Shown: positions 37,398 to 44,934 of the stretch, in pieces | Layout: each line of letters starts with the position of its first letter | How positions within the stretch are numbered: position 1 is the first letter of the stretch | Assembly (NCBI GenBank): GCA_900472575.1 | Contig: UCIV01000007.1 | Location: 1-64,000, forward strand | Reading direction: 5' to 3' | DNA: 64,000 nt | Source of the DNA: Hyphomicrobiales bacterium | GTDB taxonomy: Bacteria > Pseudomonadota > Alphaproteobacteria > Rhizobiales > Rhizobiaceae | Made by a program: the position numbers and the translations under genes | Notes under the pieces: generated by a model | Seen by the model: only the letters and a program-made list of their open reading frames with translations | Told to the model about the DNA's origin: nothing | The model's database searches: none

Positions 37398-38642
37398 ATG
37401 ATGAAGAGAACAGATCGGGCTGGAAATGATCTCGGTGCGCCCGCCACCATTGGCGCTCCGGAACAAAAGATCCTGCGTGCCGGCTTCATCCCGCTCGTCG
37501 ATGCATCCGTCCTGATTGCGGCCGCAGAGTTCGGCTTTGCAAGAAAAGAGGGGCTGGCACTCGAGATGGTGAAAGATGTCTCCTGGGCCAACATCCGGGA
37601 TCGGCTTGCCTTTCGTCAATTCGACATCGCCCATATGCTTTCACCCATGCCGGTTGCCTCCATGCTTGGCCTCGGCTCAAACCCCTCCCCAACCATTACC
37701 CCGTTTTCGCTCGGTCGTGGCGGCAATGCAATCACGCTGTCGCTCCGCCTATTCGAACGGATGCTGGAGGTCGGCCACCTTGCCGAAACGGCGAGCGCGC
37801 TGGAAAACGCCCGTGCATTGGCTAGTCTGCTGAAGGTAATGCGCGAACAGGGTGAAGCCGTGCCGCGCCTCGGGGTCACCTACCCGTTCTCGTCACATAA
37901 TTATGAGTTCCGCTACTGGCTTGCCGCAGGCGGCATTGATCCCGATCGGGATGTGAAGCTCGTCGTCGTGCCGCCGTCGATGACATCCGATGCCCTCGCA
38001 GCCGGCGCCATCGACGGTTTCTGCGTCGGAGCACCCTGGAACATGGTTGCATCGGAGCGCGGCGTTGGACGAATCGTCGCCGCCAAACAGGACATCTGGC
38101 CTTCCGCGCCTGAAAAGGTGGTTGCCATGCGGCCGGAATGGGCCGCCAGCCATTCGGACACCGTCTCGCGTCTGATCGTTGCGCTCGACGCGGCAGCGCG
38201 CTGGTGCGACACGCCGGAAAACCACGACGGACTTTCCGAGGCACTAGCTGATTCCCGTTACATCGCCGCACCCATCGGCATCATCCGTCAGGTCCTTGCC
38301 GGCGAGTTCAGTCTGGACGCGAAGGGTAACCGGCGCCTGATCCCTGACTATTTCACCTTCAACCGGCGTTTTGCCAACTATCCCAAACCGGGGCATGCGC
38401 TCTGGATTTACAGTCAGATGATCCGTTGGGGCCAGACGACCTATAACGAGGAAGGGTTGCTTGCCGCCGCAAGCGCATACCGACCAGACCTGTATAAGGC
38501 CGCTCTCGGTTCCGCACCCACGGGCCAGGATATAACGGTCGAAGGCAATCTGGAAGGCGACCGGTTCATGGACGGGCACGTATTCGATCCTGCTGCCATA
38601 CCCGACTATATCGCGACGCTCGGAACGGGTGCCGCCTCTTAG
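37398..38642 (+). CDS. nasS: Nitrate/nitrite sensor NasS
   Basis: This 414-residue protein is a NrtA/CmpA-type binding protein without any signal peptide: residues 1-25 (MKRTDRAGNDLGAPATIG) are polar. The ligand domain has RAGFIPLVDASVLIAAAEFG and RYWLAAGGIDPDRDVKLVVV, as in NrtA. Cytoplasmic NasS holds NasT inactive until nitrate or nitrite binds. The nasTS order and the reductase operon downstream support this over a transporter role. The next gene, nrtA, is the exported paralogue. Confidence 0.9.
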   Translation: MMKRTDRAGNDLGAPATIGAPEQKILRAGFIPLVDASVLIAAAEFGFARKEGLALEMVKDVSWANIRDRLAFRQFDIAHMLSPMPVASMLGLGSNPSPTITPFSLGRGGNAITLSLRLFERMLEVGHLAETASALENARALASLLKVMREQGEAVPRLGVTYPFSSHNYEFRYWLAAGGIDPDRDVKLVVVPPSMTSDALAAGAIDGFCVGAPWNMVASERGVGRIVAAKQDIWPSAPEKVVAMRPEWAASHSDTVSRLIVALDAAARWCDTPENHDGLSEALADSRYIAAPIGIIRQVLAGEFSLDAKGNRRLIPDYFTFNRRFANYPKPGHALWIYSQMIRWGQTTYNEEGLLAAASAYRPDLYKAALGSAPTGQDITVEGNLEGDRFMDGHVFDPAAIPDYIATLGTGAAS

Positions 38643-38821
38643 GGCTGAAGACACCTCATATAAATGCGATGATGCGTGTCATGTACTGCTTATCCTTTGC
38701 GCGCATGTTTGGCGGCATCAGCACAAAATATTCGCAGAGCATCTGTGGCCCCACGGTTCGGCGCAAATCGAATCCGAAGAATATCCAAGTAATTTCATCG
38801 CGATAGTCTGACGCCGTCAAT

Positions 38822-38838
38822 CTGGCACACTACTTGCT
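38822..38838 (+). promoter_or_regulatory. Sigma-54 (RpoN) promoter of the nrt/nir/nas operon
   Basis: CTGGCAC-ACTAC-TTGCT matches the -24/-12 consensus TGGCAC-N5-TTGCW exactly, with GG at 38824-38825 and GC at 38836-38837, twelve bases apart. A start of transcription near 38849 is expected. RpoN with NtrC drives nitrogen-assimilation genes, which fits the genes downstream. I did not find a clear NtrC site. Confidence 0.85.
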
Positions 38839-38848
38839 TTTATGGATT

Positions 38849-38976
38849 TGCTCCGGTCAACGGTGATCTGGGCTCATGAACGCGCGAAAGCGTTCTCAAA
38901 CGACATCGACGTCGCAAGGTTTTTGCTGCCCGGGATTTCCAATCCTTGAGGCGCGATCTCCGAGCGGCGTTTTTTT
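38849..38976 (+). promoter_or_regulatory. Probable NasT-controlled leader
   Basis: The leader between the RpoN promoter and nrtA has a hairpin GAACGC/GCGTTC with a hexaloop (38878-38895), then CGAC/GTCG with hexaloop ATCGAC (38901-38914), whose A at position 1 and G at position 4 fit the ANTAR-target rule. A possible terminator pairs GCTGC (38925-38929) with GCGGC (38964-38968), followed by seven T (38970-38976). The first hexaloop (GCGAAA) does not follow the A1/G4 rule, and the terminator stem is weak by eye. Confidence 0.6.
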
Positions 38977-39015
38977 ATGCCCTTTTTCCAAAAAACCAGC
39001 AGAGGGAACCTGCCT

Positions 39016-40314
39016 ATGACCCGATTTGTGAAGACCGGCATCACCCGCCGCACCATTTTGAAGACCACAACCACCGCCGCTCTCGTCAGCGCAGTTAAGG
39101 CAGCCTTCCCGTCCGGCGCCTTTGCCGCAGCGCCGGGGCCGGAGGTTAAGGGCATCAAGCTCGGCTACATAGCGCTCACGGACGCCGCAGCGCTGATCGT
39201 GGCGAAGGAAAAGGGCCTTTTCGACAAACACGGACTGCCGGACGCCGAGGTTACTAAACAGGCCTCTTGGGGAGCGACCCGCGACAATCTCGTGCTCGGC
39301 GGCGCCGCCAACGGCATTGACGGCGCGCATATCCTCTCGTCGCTCCCGTACCTCATGCATACCGGCAAGGTGACCCAGAACAACAAGCCAGTGCCGATGG
39401 CGATCCTCGCCCGCCTCAATCTCGACAGCCAGGGCATTTCGGTTGCCGCGGACTATGCGGGAACAGGCGTCGAACTCGATGCCTCGAAGCTCAAAGAAGC
39501 ATTCGCCAAGAAGAAGGCCGCCGGTAACGAGGTAAAGGTGGCCATGACCTTCCCAGGCGGCACACACGATCTCTGGGTCCGCTACTGGCTTGCAGCCGGC
39601 GGCATCGACCCGAACAAGGACGTATCCACGATCGTCGTTCCGCCGCCGCAGATGGTCGCCAACATGAAGGTTGGCAACATGGACGCATTCTGTGTGGGAG
39701 AGCCATGGAACGAACAGTTGGTCAATCAGGGTATCGGCTTTACGGCCTGTACCACCGGCGAACTCTGGAAGCATCATCCGGAAAAGGCGCTCGGCCTGCG
39801 CGCCGATTGGGTCGAGAAGAATCCGAATGCGGCGAGGGCCCTGCTTATGGCCGTCATGGAGGCCCAGCAATGGGCAGACAAGATGGAAAATAAGGAAGAG
39901 ATGGCAGACATTCTGGGCCGCCGCCAATGGTTTAACGTGCCACCGAAGGATGTGGTAGGCCGCCTGAAAGGCGACATCAACTACGGCAACGGCCGGAATA
40001 TCAAGAGCACCGACCTCTACATGAAGTTCTGGCGCGATCAGGCGTCCTTCCCCTTCAAGAGCCATGATGCCTGGTTTGTCACGGAAAACATCCGCTGGGG
40101 CACATTTGCGCCCGGCACCGACGTCAAGAAGCTGGTCGATCAGGTCAATCGCGAAGACCTGTGGCGCGATGCAGCTAAGGAACTGGGCGTTGCCGCAAGC
40201 GACATTCCAGCCTCCGCCTCGCGTGGCAAAGAGACGTTCTTCGACGGCAAGATCTTCGATCCGGACAACCCGACGGCCTATCTCGACAGCCTGACGATCA
40301 AGACCGTCTCCTGA
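39016..40314 (+). CDS. nrtA: Nitrate ABC transporter binding protein
   Basis: This 432-residue exported nitrate-binding protein of the NrtA/CmpA family carries a twin-arginine signal (TRRTILKTTTTAALVSAV, cleavage near GAFAAA). The binding domain holds KLGYIALTDAAALIVAKEKG and RYWLAAGGIDPNKDVSTIVV. ATG 39016 is used; an earlier in-frame ATG (38977) lies inside the leader terminator region. It is the paralogue of NasS with export added. Confidence 0.94.
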   Translation: MTRFVKTGITRRTILKTTTTAALVSAVKAAFPSGAFAAAPGPEVKGIKLGYIALTDAAALIVAKEKGLFDKHGLPDAEVTKQASWGATRDNLVLGGAANGIDGAHILSSLPYLMHTGKVTQNNKPVPMAILARLNLDSQGISVAADYAGTGVELDASKLKEAFAKKKAAGNEVKVAMTFPGGTHDLWVRYWLAAGGIDPNKDVSTIVVPPPQMVANMKVGNMDAFCVGEPWNEQLVNQGIGFTACTTGELWKHHPEKALGLRADWVEKNPNAARALLMAVMEAQQWADKMENKEEMADILGRRQWFNVPPKDVVGRLKGDINYGNGRNIKSTDLYMKFWRDQASFPFKSHDAWFVTENIRWGTFAPGTDVKKLVDQVNREDLWRDAAKELGVAASDIPASASRGKETFFDGKIFDPDNPTAYLDSLTIKTVS

Positions 40315-40331
40315 ACGACCGGCAGACCGCT

Positions 40332-40355
40332 CCGGCGCGCAGAGACGCGTGCCGG
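40332..40355 (+). promoter_or_regulatory. Stem-loop after nrtA
   Basis: CCGGCGCGC (40332-40340) pairs with GCGTGCCGG (40347-40355), nine pairs including one G-U, with a six-base loop. It lies between nrtA and nrtB, without a T run. Confidence 0.6.
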
Positions 40356-40391
40356 CCCCCTTCTCCCTCAAGCCTTTCCATGGAGCACGCA

Positions 40392-41309
40392 ATGTCAGCC
40401 CTGGCAAAACAGGAAACGCCAACCGCAAGCATCGAGCCGACCGCTGGCCCGATCGATGGCGCCAAGCCGCAGGCAAATGTCGTCCACTTCACCGGCAGAA
40501 CTATGCCTAAGTTCGATGCGGCCAAACTTGGTGGCGCCTTGCTTCGCAATGTCGTCCCCCCGCTGGTCGTGATCCTACTCATTCTTCTGGCATGGGAAGC
40601 GCTCTGTTCGTCGCCCAATGCCTCCCTGCCCTCGCCGAGCCGCGTATGGGCCGAAAGCTATGACCTGATCGCCTATCCGTTCTTCAACTACGGCTCGCAG
40701 GATATCGGCCTCGGCTGGCGGGTTCTCGTCTCGCTCCAGCGTGTCGCTTACGGGTTCGGCATGGCAGCAGTGGTCGGCATCGTCGTCGGCGCCGTCATCG
40801 GCCAGTCGGTTTGGGCGATGCGCGGCCTCGACCCCATCTTCCAAGTCCTGCGCACAGTGCCGCCGCTCGCATGGTTACCGCTTTCGCTTGCCGCCTTCCA
40901 GAACGCCAATCCCTCGGCCATTTTCGTGATCTTCATCACCTCCATATGGCCGATCATCATCAACACGGCTGTCGGCGTGCGCAATATTCCTCAGGATTAT
41001 CGAAACGTCGCCAAGGTACTGCGCCTCAACCAGCTGGAATTCTTCTTCAAGATCATGCTGCCATCGGCCGCCCCTTATATCTTCACCGGGCTTCGCATCG
41101 GTGTCGGCCTGTCCTGGCTTGCGATCGTGGCGGCCGAAATGCTGACCGGCGGTGTCGGAATCGGCTTTTTCATCTGGGATGCGTGGAACTCGTCGCGCCT
41201 GCCCGACATCATCGTCGCCCTCGCCTATATCGGCGTCGTCGGCTTCATCCTCGACAAGCTGGTAGCCGCGATCGGCAAGCTCGTCACCCGCGGCACCTCG
41301 GCCAATTGA
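40392..41309 (+). CDS. nrtB: Nitrate ABC transporter permease
   Basis: This 305-residue inner-membrane permease has a soluble N-terminus to about residue 50 and about six helices after it (NVVPPLVVILLILLAWEAL being the first). The ATPase-contact loop reads NIPQDYRNVAKVLRLNQLEF. ATG 40392 is preferred to 40380, since TGGAG lies six bases before it. The binding-protein dependent transport signature follows near residue 200. Confidence 0.93.
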   Translation: MSALAKQETPTASIEPTAGPIDGAKPQANVVHFTGRTMPKFDAAKLGGALLRNVVPPLVVILLILLAWEALCSSPNASLPSPSRVWAESYDLIAYPFFNYGSQDIGLGWRVLVSLQRVAYGFGMAAVVGIVVGAVIGQSVWAMRGLDPIFQVLRTVPPLAWLPLSLAAFQNANPSAIFVIFITSIWPIIINTAVGVRNIPQDYRNVAKVLRLNQLEFFFKIMLPSAAPYIFTGLRIGVGLSWLAIVAAEMLTGGVGIGFFIWDAWNSSRLPDIIVALAYIGVVGFILDKLVAAIGKLVTRGTSAN

Positions 41310-41319
41310 GGGGATTTTC

Positions 41320-42117
41320 ATGAACGCTTATCTCAAGCTCGACCACATCGACAAGTATTTCGATCGCGGTGCCTCGCGGGCAGAAGTGCTGAAGGACATC
41401 AACCTCACCATCGACAAGGGCGAATTCGTCTCGATAATCGGTCACTCGGGCTGCGGGAAATCCACCCTGCTCAACCTGATAGCCGGTCTGACACCAGTTT
41501 CGAATGGCGCCGTGCTCCTGGAGAACAGAGAGGTCAACGCGCCCGGACCGGAACGTGCGGTTGTGTTCCAGAACCATTCGCTGCTGCCATGGCTGACCGT
41601 CTACGAGAATGTCAATCTAGCCGTCTCCAAGGTCTTCAGAGCCACCAAGACCAAGAGCGAAAAGCACGACTGGGTCATGGCCAATCTCGACCTCGTGCAG
41701 ATGGCGCATGCCAAGGACAAGCGCCCGTCAGAGATTTCGGGCGGCATGAAACAGCGCGTCGGCATTGCCCGTGCGCTTGCCATGGAACCGAAGATCCTGC
41801 TGCTCGATGAACCTTTCGGCGCGCTGGACGCCCTCACCCGCGCCCATCTTCAGGATGCGGTCATGGAAATCCACGCCCGCCTCGGCAACACGATGGTGAT
41901 GATCACCCATGACGTCGACGAGGCAGTGCTCCTGTCGGATCGCATTGTGATGATGACCAACGGGCCGGCTGCCCACATCGGTGAGGTGCTCGATGTCGCC
42001 ATACCGAGGCCGCGCAACCGCATCGAGCTTGCGGGTGACCGCACCTACCTCAAGTGCCGCGAGGCTGTGCTGAAATTCCTCTACGAACGTCACCGCTTCG
42101 TTGAAGCTGCGGAGTAA
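41320..42117 (+). CDS. nrtC: Nitrate ABC transporter ATPase
   Basis: This 265-residue ATPase has Walker A GHSGCGKST, signature ISGGMKQRVGIARAL, Walker B LLLDEPFGALDAL and the switch His in MITHDVDEAVLL. It lacks the C-terminal NrtA-like regulatory domain of cyanobacterial NrtC, so it equals NrtD in length; rhizobial genomes use either symbol. It lies ten bases after nrtB and four before nirB. Confidence 0.92.
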   Translation: MNAYLKLDHIDKYFDRGASRAEVLKDINLTIDKGEFVSIIGHSGCGKSTLLNLIAGLTPVSNGAVLLENREVNAPGPERAVVFQNHSLLPWLTVYENVNLAVSKVFRATKTKSEKHDWVMANLDLVQMAHAKDKRPSEISGGMKQRVGIARALAMEPKILLLDEPFGALDALTRAHLQDAVMEIHARLGNTMVMITHDVDEAVLLSDRIVMMTNGPAAHIGEVLDVAIPRPRNRIELAGDRTYLKCREAVLKFLYERHRFVEAAE

Positions 42118-42121
42118 ACCC

Positions 42122-44584
42122 ATGTCCGAAACCGCAATTGAGAAACTCGTCGTCATCGGCAACGGCATGGCGCCTGGCCGCATGCTGGAACATCTCTTCG
42201 AACACGCCCCCGGCCGCTATTCGGTAACGATCTTCAACGCCGAACCGCGCGTCAATTACGACCGCATCATGCTCTCGCCTGTCCTATCAGGCGAAAAGAC
42301 CTACGAGCAGATCGTCATTCATGGCGACGGCTGGTACATCGACCATGGCATTACGCTCTACAAGGGCCATAAGATCGTCGCCATCGATCGCGATGCCAAG
42401 ACCGTGACCTCCGATCACGGTGTGACGGAGAGCTACGACAAGCTGGTGATTGCCACCGGCTCGGTGCCCTTCATTATTCCCGTTCCTGGCAAGGATCTGC
42501 CGGGCGTCGTCTCGTATCGCGATCTCGACGATGTCGATGCCATGCTGCTTGCCGCACAGTCGCGCGCCAAGGCCGTCGTCATCGGTGGCGGGCTTCTCGG
42601 CCTCGAAGCGGCAGCCGGCCTCGCGCTGCGCGGCATGGACGTCACCGTGCTGCATGTCATGCCGACGCTGATGGAGCGCCAGCTCGATCCCGCTGCCGGC
42701 TACCTGCTGCAGAAGGCCGTCGAGGAGCGCGGCATCAAGGTGATCTGCAAGGCCAATACCAAGGCGATCATCGGCGACGGAAAGGTCGAGGGCGTGGAGC
42801 TGGATAACGGCACCGTCATTGCGGCCAATCTGGTCGTCATGGCGGTCGGCATCCGTCCGAACATCAATCTCGCCAGGGATGCCGGCCTTGCCGTCAATCG
42901 CGGCATCGTCGTCGATACCGGCATGCGAACATCCGATGGCGACATCTATTCGCTCGGCGAATGTGCCGAGGTCGGCGGCATGGTCTATGGCCTCGTCGCG
43001 CCGCTATACGAGATGGCGCGCGTTGCAGCCTCCCACCTTGCCGACGACCCGACGCCAGCCTTCGTTCATTCCGACACGCCGACCAAGCTCAAGGTAACCG
43101 GTATCGACCTCTATTCGCTCGGCGATTTCGCCGATGGCGACGATCGCCAGGAGATCGTCCTTCGCGATGCGACGGCCGGCATCTACAAGCGCCTCGTCCT
43201 TAAGGACAACCGGATCATTGGCACCGTCCTTTACGGCGAAACCGCCGATGGTGCCTGGTTCAACGACCTGAAAAAGAAGGCCGTCGACATTTCCGAGATG
43301 CGCGACACCCTGATCTTTGGCCAGGCCTATCAGGGAGGAGCCCCGCTGGACCCTATGGCGGCCGTTGCAGCCTTGCCGGATGATGCAGAAATCTGCGGCT
43401 GCAACGGCGTATGCAAGGGCAAGATCACATCGACGATCACGGCCAAGGGGCTGACGACGCTGGACGAGGTGCGCGCCCATACCAAGGCGTCGGCTTCCTG
43501 CGGCACCTGCACTGGCCTTGTCGAGCAACTGATGACGCTGACGCTCGGCGACGCCTACAATCCGAAAGCGGTCCAGCCCATCTGTGCCTGCACCGATCTC
43601 GGCCATGACGATGTGCGCCGTCTCATCAAGGCCAAGGGGCTGAAATCCATTCCCGCCGTGATGCAGGAACTGGAGTGGAAAACCTCCTGCGGCTGCGCCA
43701 AGTGCCGGCCGGCGATCAACTACTACCTCGTCTGCGACTGGCCGGATGAATATGCCGACGATTATCAGTCGCGTTTCATCAACGAGCGCGTCCACGCCAA
43801 CATCCAGAAGGATGGCACCTATTCCGTCGTGCCGCGCATGTGGGGCGGCGTCACCAATTCGCAGGAATTGCGGGCGATTGCCGACGTTGTCGACAAGTTC
43901 GAGATACCGATGGTCAAGGTGACTGGCGGCCAGCGCATCGATCTTCTCGGCATAGAGAAACACGACCTGCCGGCCGTCTGGGCCGATCTGGGCAAAGCCG
44001 GCTTCATCTCTGGCCAGGCCTATGCCAAGGGCCTTCGTACCGTCAAAACCTGCGTCGGCTCCGACTGGTGCCGGTTCGGCACGCAGGATTCGACCGGGCT
44101 TGGCATCCGCATCGAGAAATTCATGTGGGGCTCCTGGACGCCGGCCAAGCTGAAGATGGCGGTTTCCGGCTGTCCGCGAAATTGCGCCGAGGCAACCTGC
44201 AAGGATATAGGGGTCATCTGCGTCGACAGCGGCTTCGAGATCCATTTCGCCGGTGCTGCGGGTCTCGACATCAAGGGCACGGAAGTTCTGGGCCTCGTGA
44301 AGAGCGAGGACGAGGCGCTCGAACATATCGTGGCCCTGACCCAGATGTACCGGGAGCAGGCCCGCTATCTCGAACGGATCTACAAATGGGCCAAGCGCAT
44401 CGGCCTCGAGGAGATCCGCCGTCAGATCATCGAGGATCACGACAGACGGCGCGGTTACTACAACCGTTTCGTCTTTTCCCAGACATTCGCCCAGGTCGAC
44501 CCCTGGTCGGAGCGCGTATCCGGCAAGGACAAGCACGAGTTCCGGCCGATGGCATCGATCGGCTTCGGCCAGGCTGCGGAGTGA
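42122..44584 (+). CDS. nirB: Assimilatory nitrite reductase large subunit
   Basis: This 820-residue enzyme reduces nitrite to ammonium with NAD(P)H. The N-terminal FAD/NAD part starts KLVVIGNGMAPGRMLEHL and contains VVIGGGLLGLEAAAGLALRG near residue 155. A BFD-like [2Fe-2S] segment with CGCNGVCKGKI and CGTCTGLVEQL follows near residue 425. The siroheme/[4Fe-4S] cysteines are CVGSDWC (about 643) and SGCPRNCAEATC (about 683), C-x5-C and C-x3-C as expected. Start ATG 42122. nirD follows. Confidence 0.95.
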   Translation: MSETAIEKLVVIGNGMAPGRMLEHLFEHAPGRYSVTIFNAEPRVNYDRIMLSPVLSGEKTYEQIVIHGDGWYIDHGITLYKGHKIVAIDRDAKTVTSDHGVTESYDKLVIATGSVPFIIPVPGKDLPGVVSYRDLDDVDAMLLAAQSRAKAVVIGGGLLGLEAAAGLALRGMDVTVLHVMPTLMERQLDPAAGYLLQKAVEERGIKVICKANTKAIIGDGKVEGVELDNGTVIAANLVVMAVGIRPNINLARDAGLAVNRGIVVDTGMRTSDGDIYSLGECAEVGGMVYGLVAPLYEMARVAASHLADDPTPAFVHSDTPTKLKVTGIDLYSLGDFADGDDRQEIVLRDATAGIYKRLVLKDNRIIGTVLYGETADGAWFNDLKKKAVDISEMRDTLIFGQAYQGGAPLDPMAAVAALPDDAEICGCNGVCKGKITSTITAKGLTTLDEVRAHTKASASCGTCTGLVEQLMTLTLGDAYNPKAVQPICACTDLGHDDVRRLIKAKGLKSIPAVMQELEWKTSCGCAKCRPAINYYLVCDWPDEYADDYQSRFINERVHANIQKDGTYSVVPRMWGGVTNSQELRAIADVVDKFEIPMVKVTGGQRIDLLGIEKHDLPAVWADLGKAGFISGQAYAKGLRTVKTCVGSDWCRFGTQDSTGLGIRIEKFMWGSWTPAKLKMAVSGCPRNCAEATCKDIGVICVDSGFEIHFAGAAGLDIKGTEVLGLVKSEDEALEHIVALTQMYREQARYLERIYKWAKRIGLEEIRRQIIEDHDRRRGYYNRFVFSQTFAQVDPWSERVSGKDKHEFRPMASIGFGQAAE

Positions 44585-44589
44585 GAACA

Positions 44590-44928
44590 ATGGACATGAA
44601 CTGGCATCCGATCGGCGACATCACCGAAATCCCGCTGCTTGGCGCGCGCTGCGTCAAAACTCCGTCCATGACCATTGCCGTGTTTCGCACCGACGAACAC
44701 GAGGTCCATGCGATCGAAAACCGCTGCCCTCACAAGGGAGGCCCGCTCTCCGAAGGCATCGTGCATGGCACGTCCGTCACCTGCCCGCTGCACAACTGGG
44801 TCATCTCGCTCGAGACCGGCAAGGCGCTTGGTGCCGATGACGGCGAGGTGCGGACAATCCCTGTCCGCAATGACAACGGCCGGCTCTTCATCGCGCTGGA
44901 GGGCGCGATGATGGTCGCGGCGGAGTAG
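44590..44928 (+). CDS. nirD: Nitrite reductase small subunit
   Basis: This 112-residue Rieske-type protein has the ligand pairs CPHKGGPL (C-x-H) and CPLHNW (C-x2-H), so it could hold a [2Fe-2S] cluster, unlike many enteric NirD proteins that lost the ligands. The ATG at 44590 is five bases after the nirB stop; a second ATG is at 44596. Confidence 0.93.
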   Translation: MDMNWHPIGDITEIPLLGARCVKTPSMTIAVFRTDEHEVHAIENRCPHKGGPLSEGIVHGTSVTCPLHNWVISLETGKALGADDGEVRTIPVRNDNGRLFIALEGAMMVAAE

Positions 44929-44934
44929 ACCGCC

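Noticed and set aside
37398..38642. NasS as the transporter's binding protein
   Set aside because: No signal peptide, and it is paired with nasT; the exported paralogue is at 39016.
43004..44590. Open minus-strand frame of 528 codons inside nirB
   Set aside because: It mirrors nirB, has no family motif and no ribosome site.
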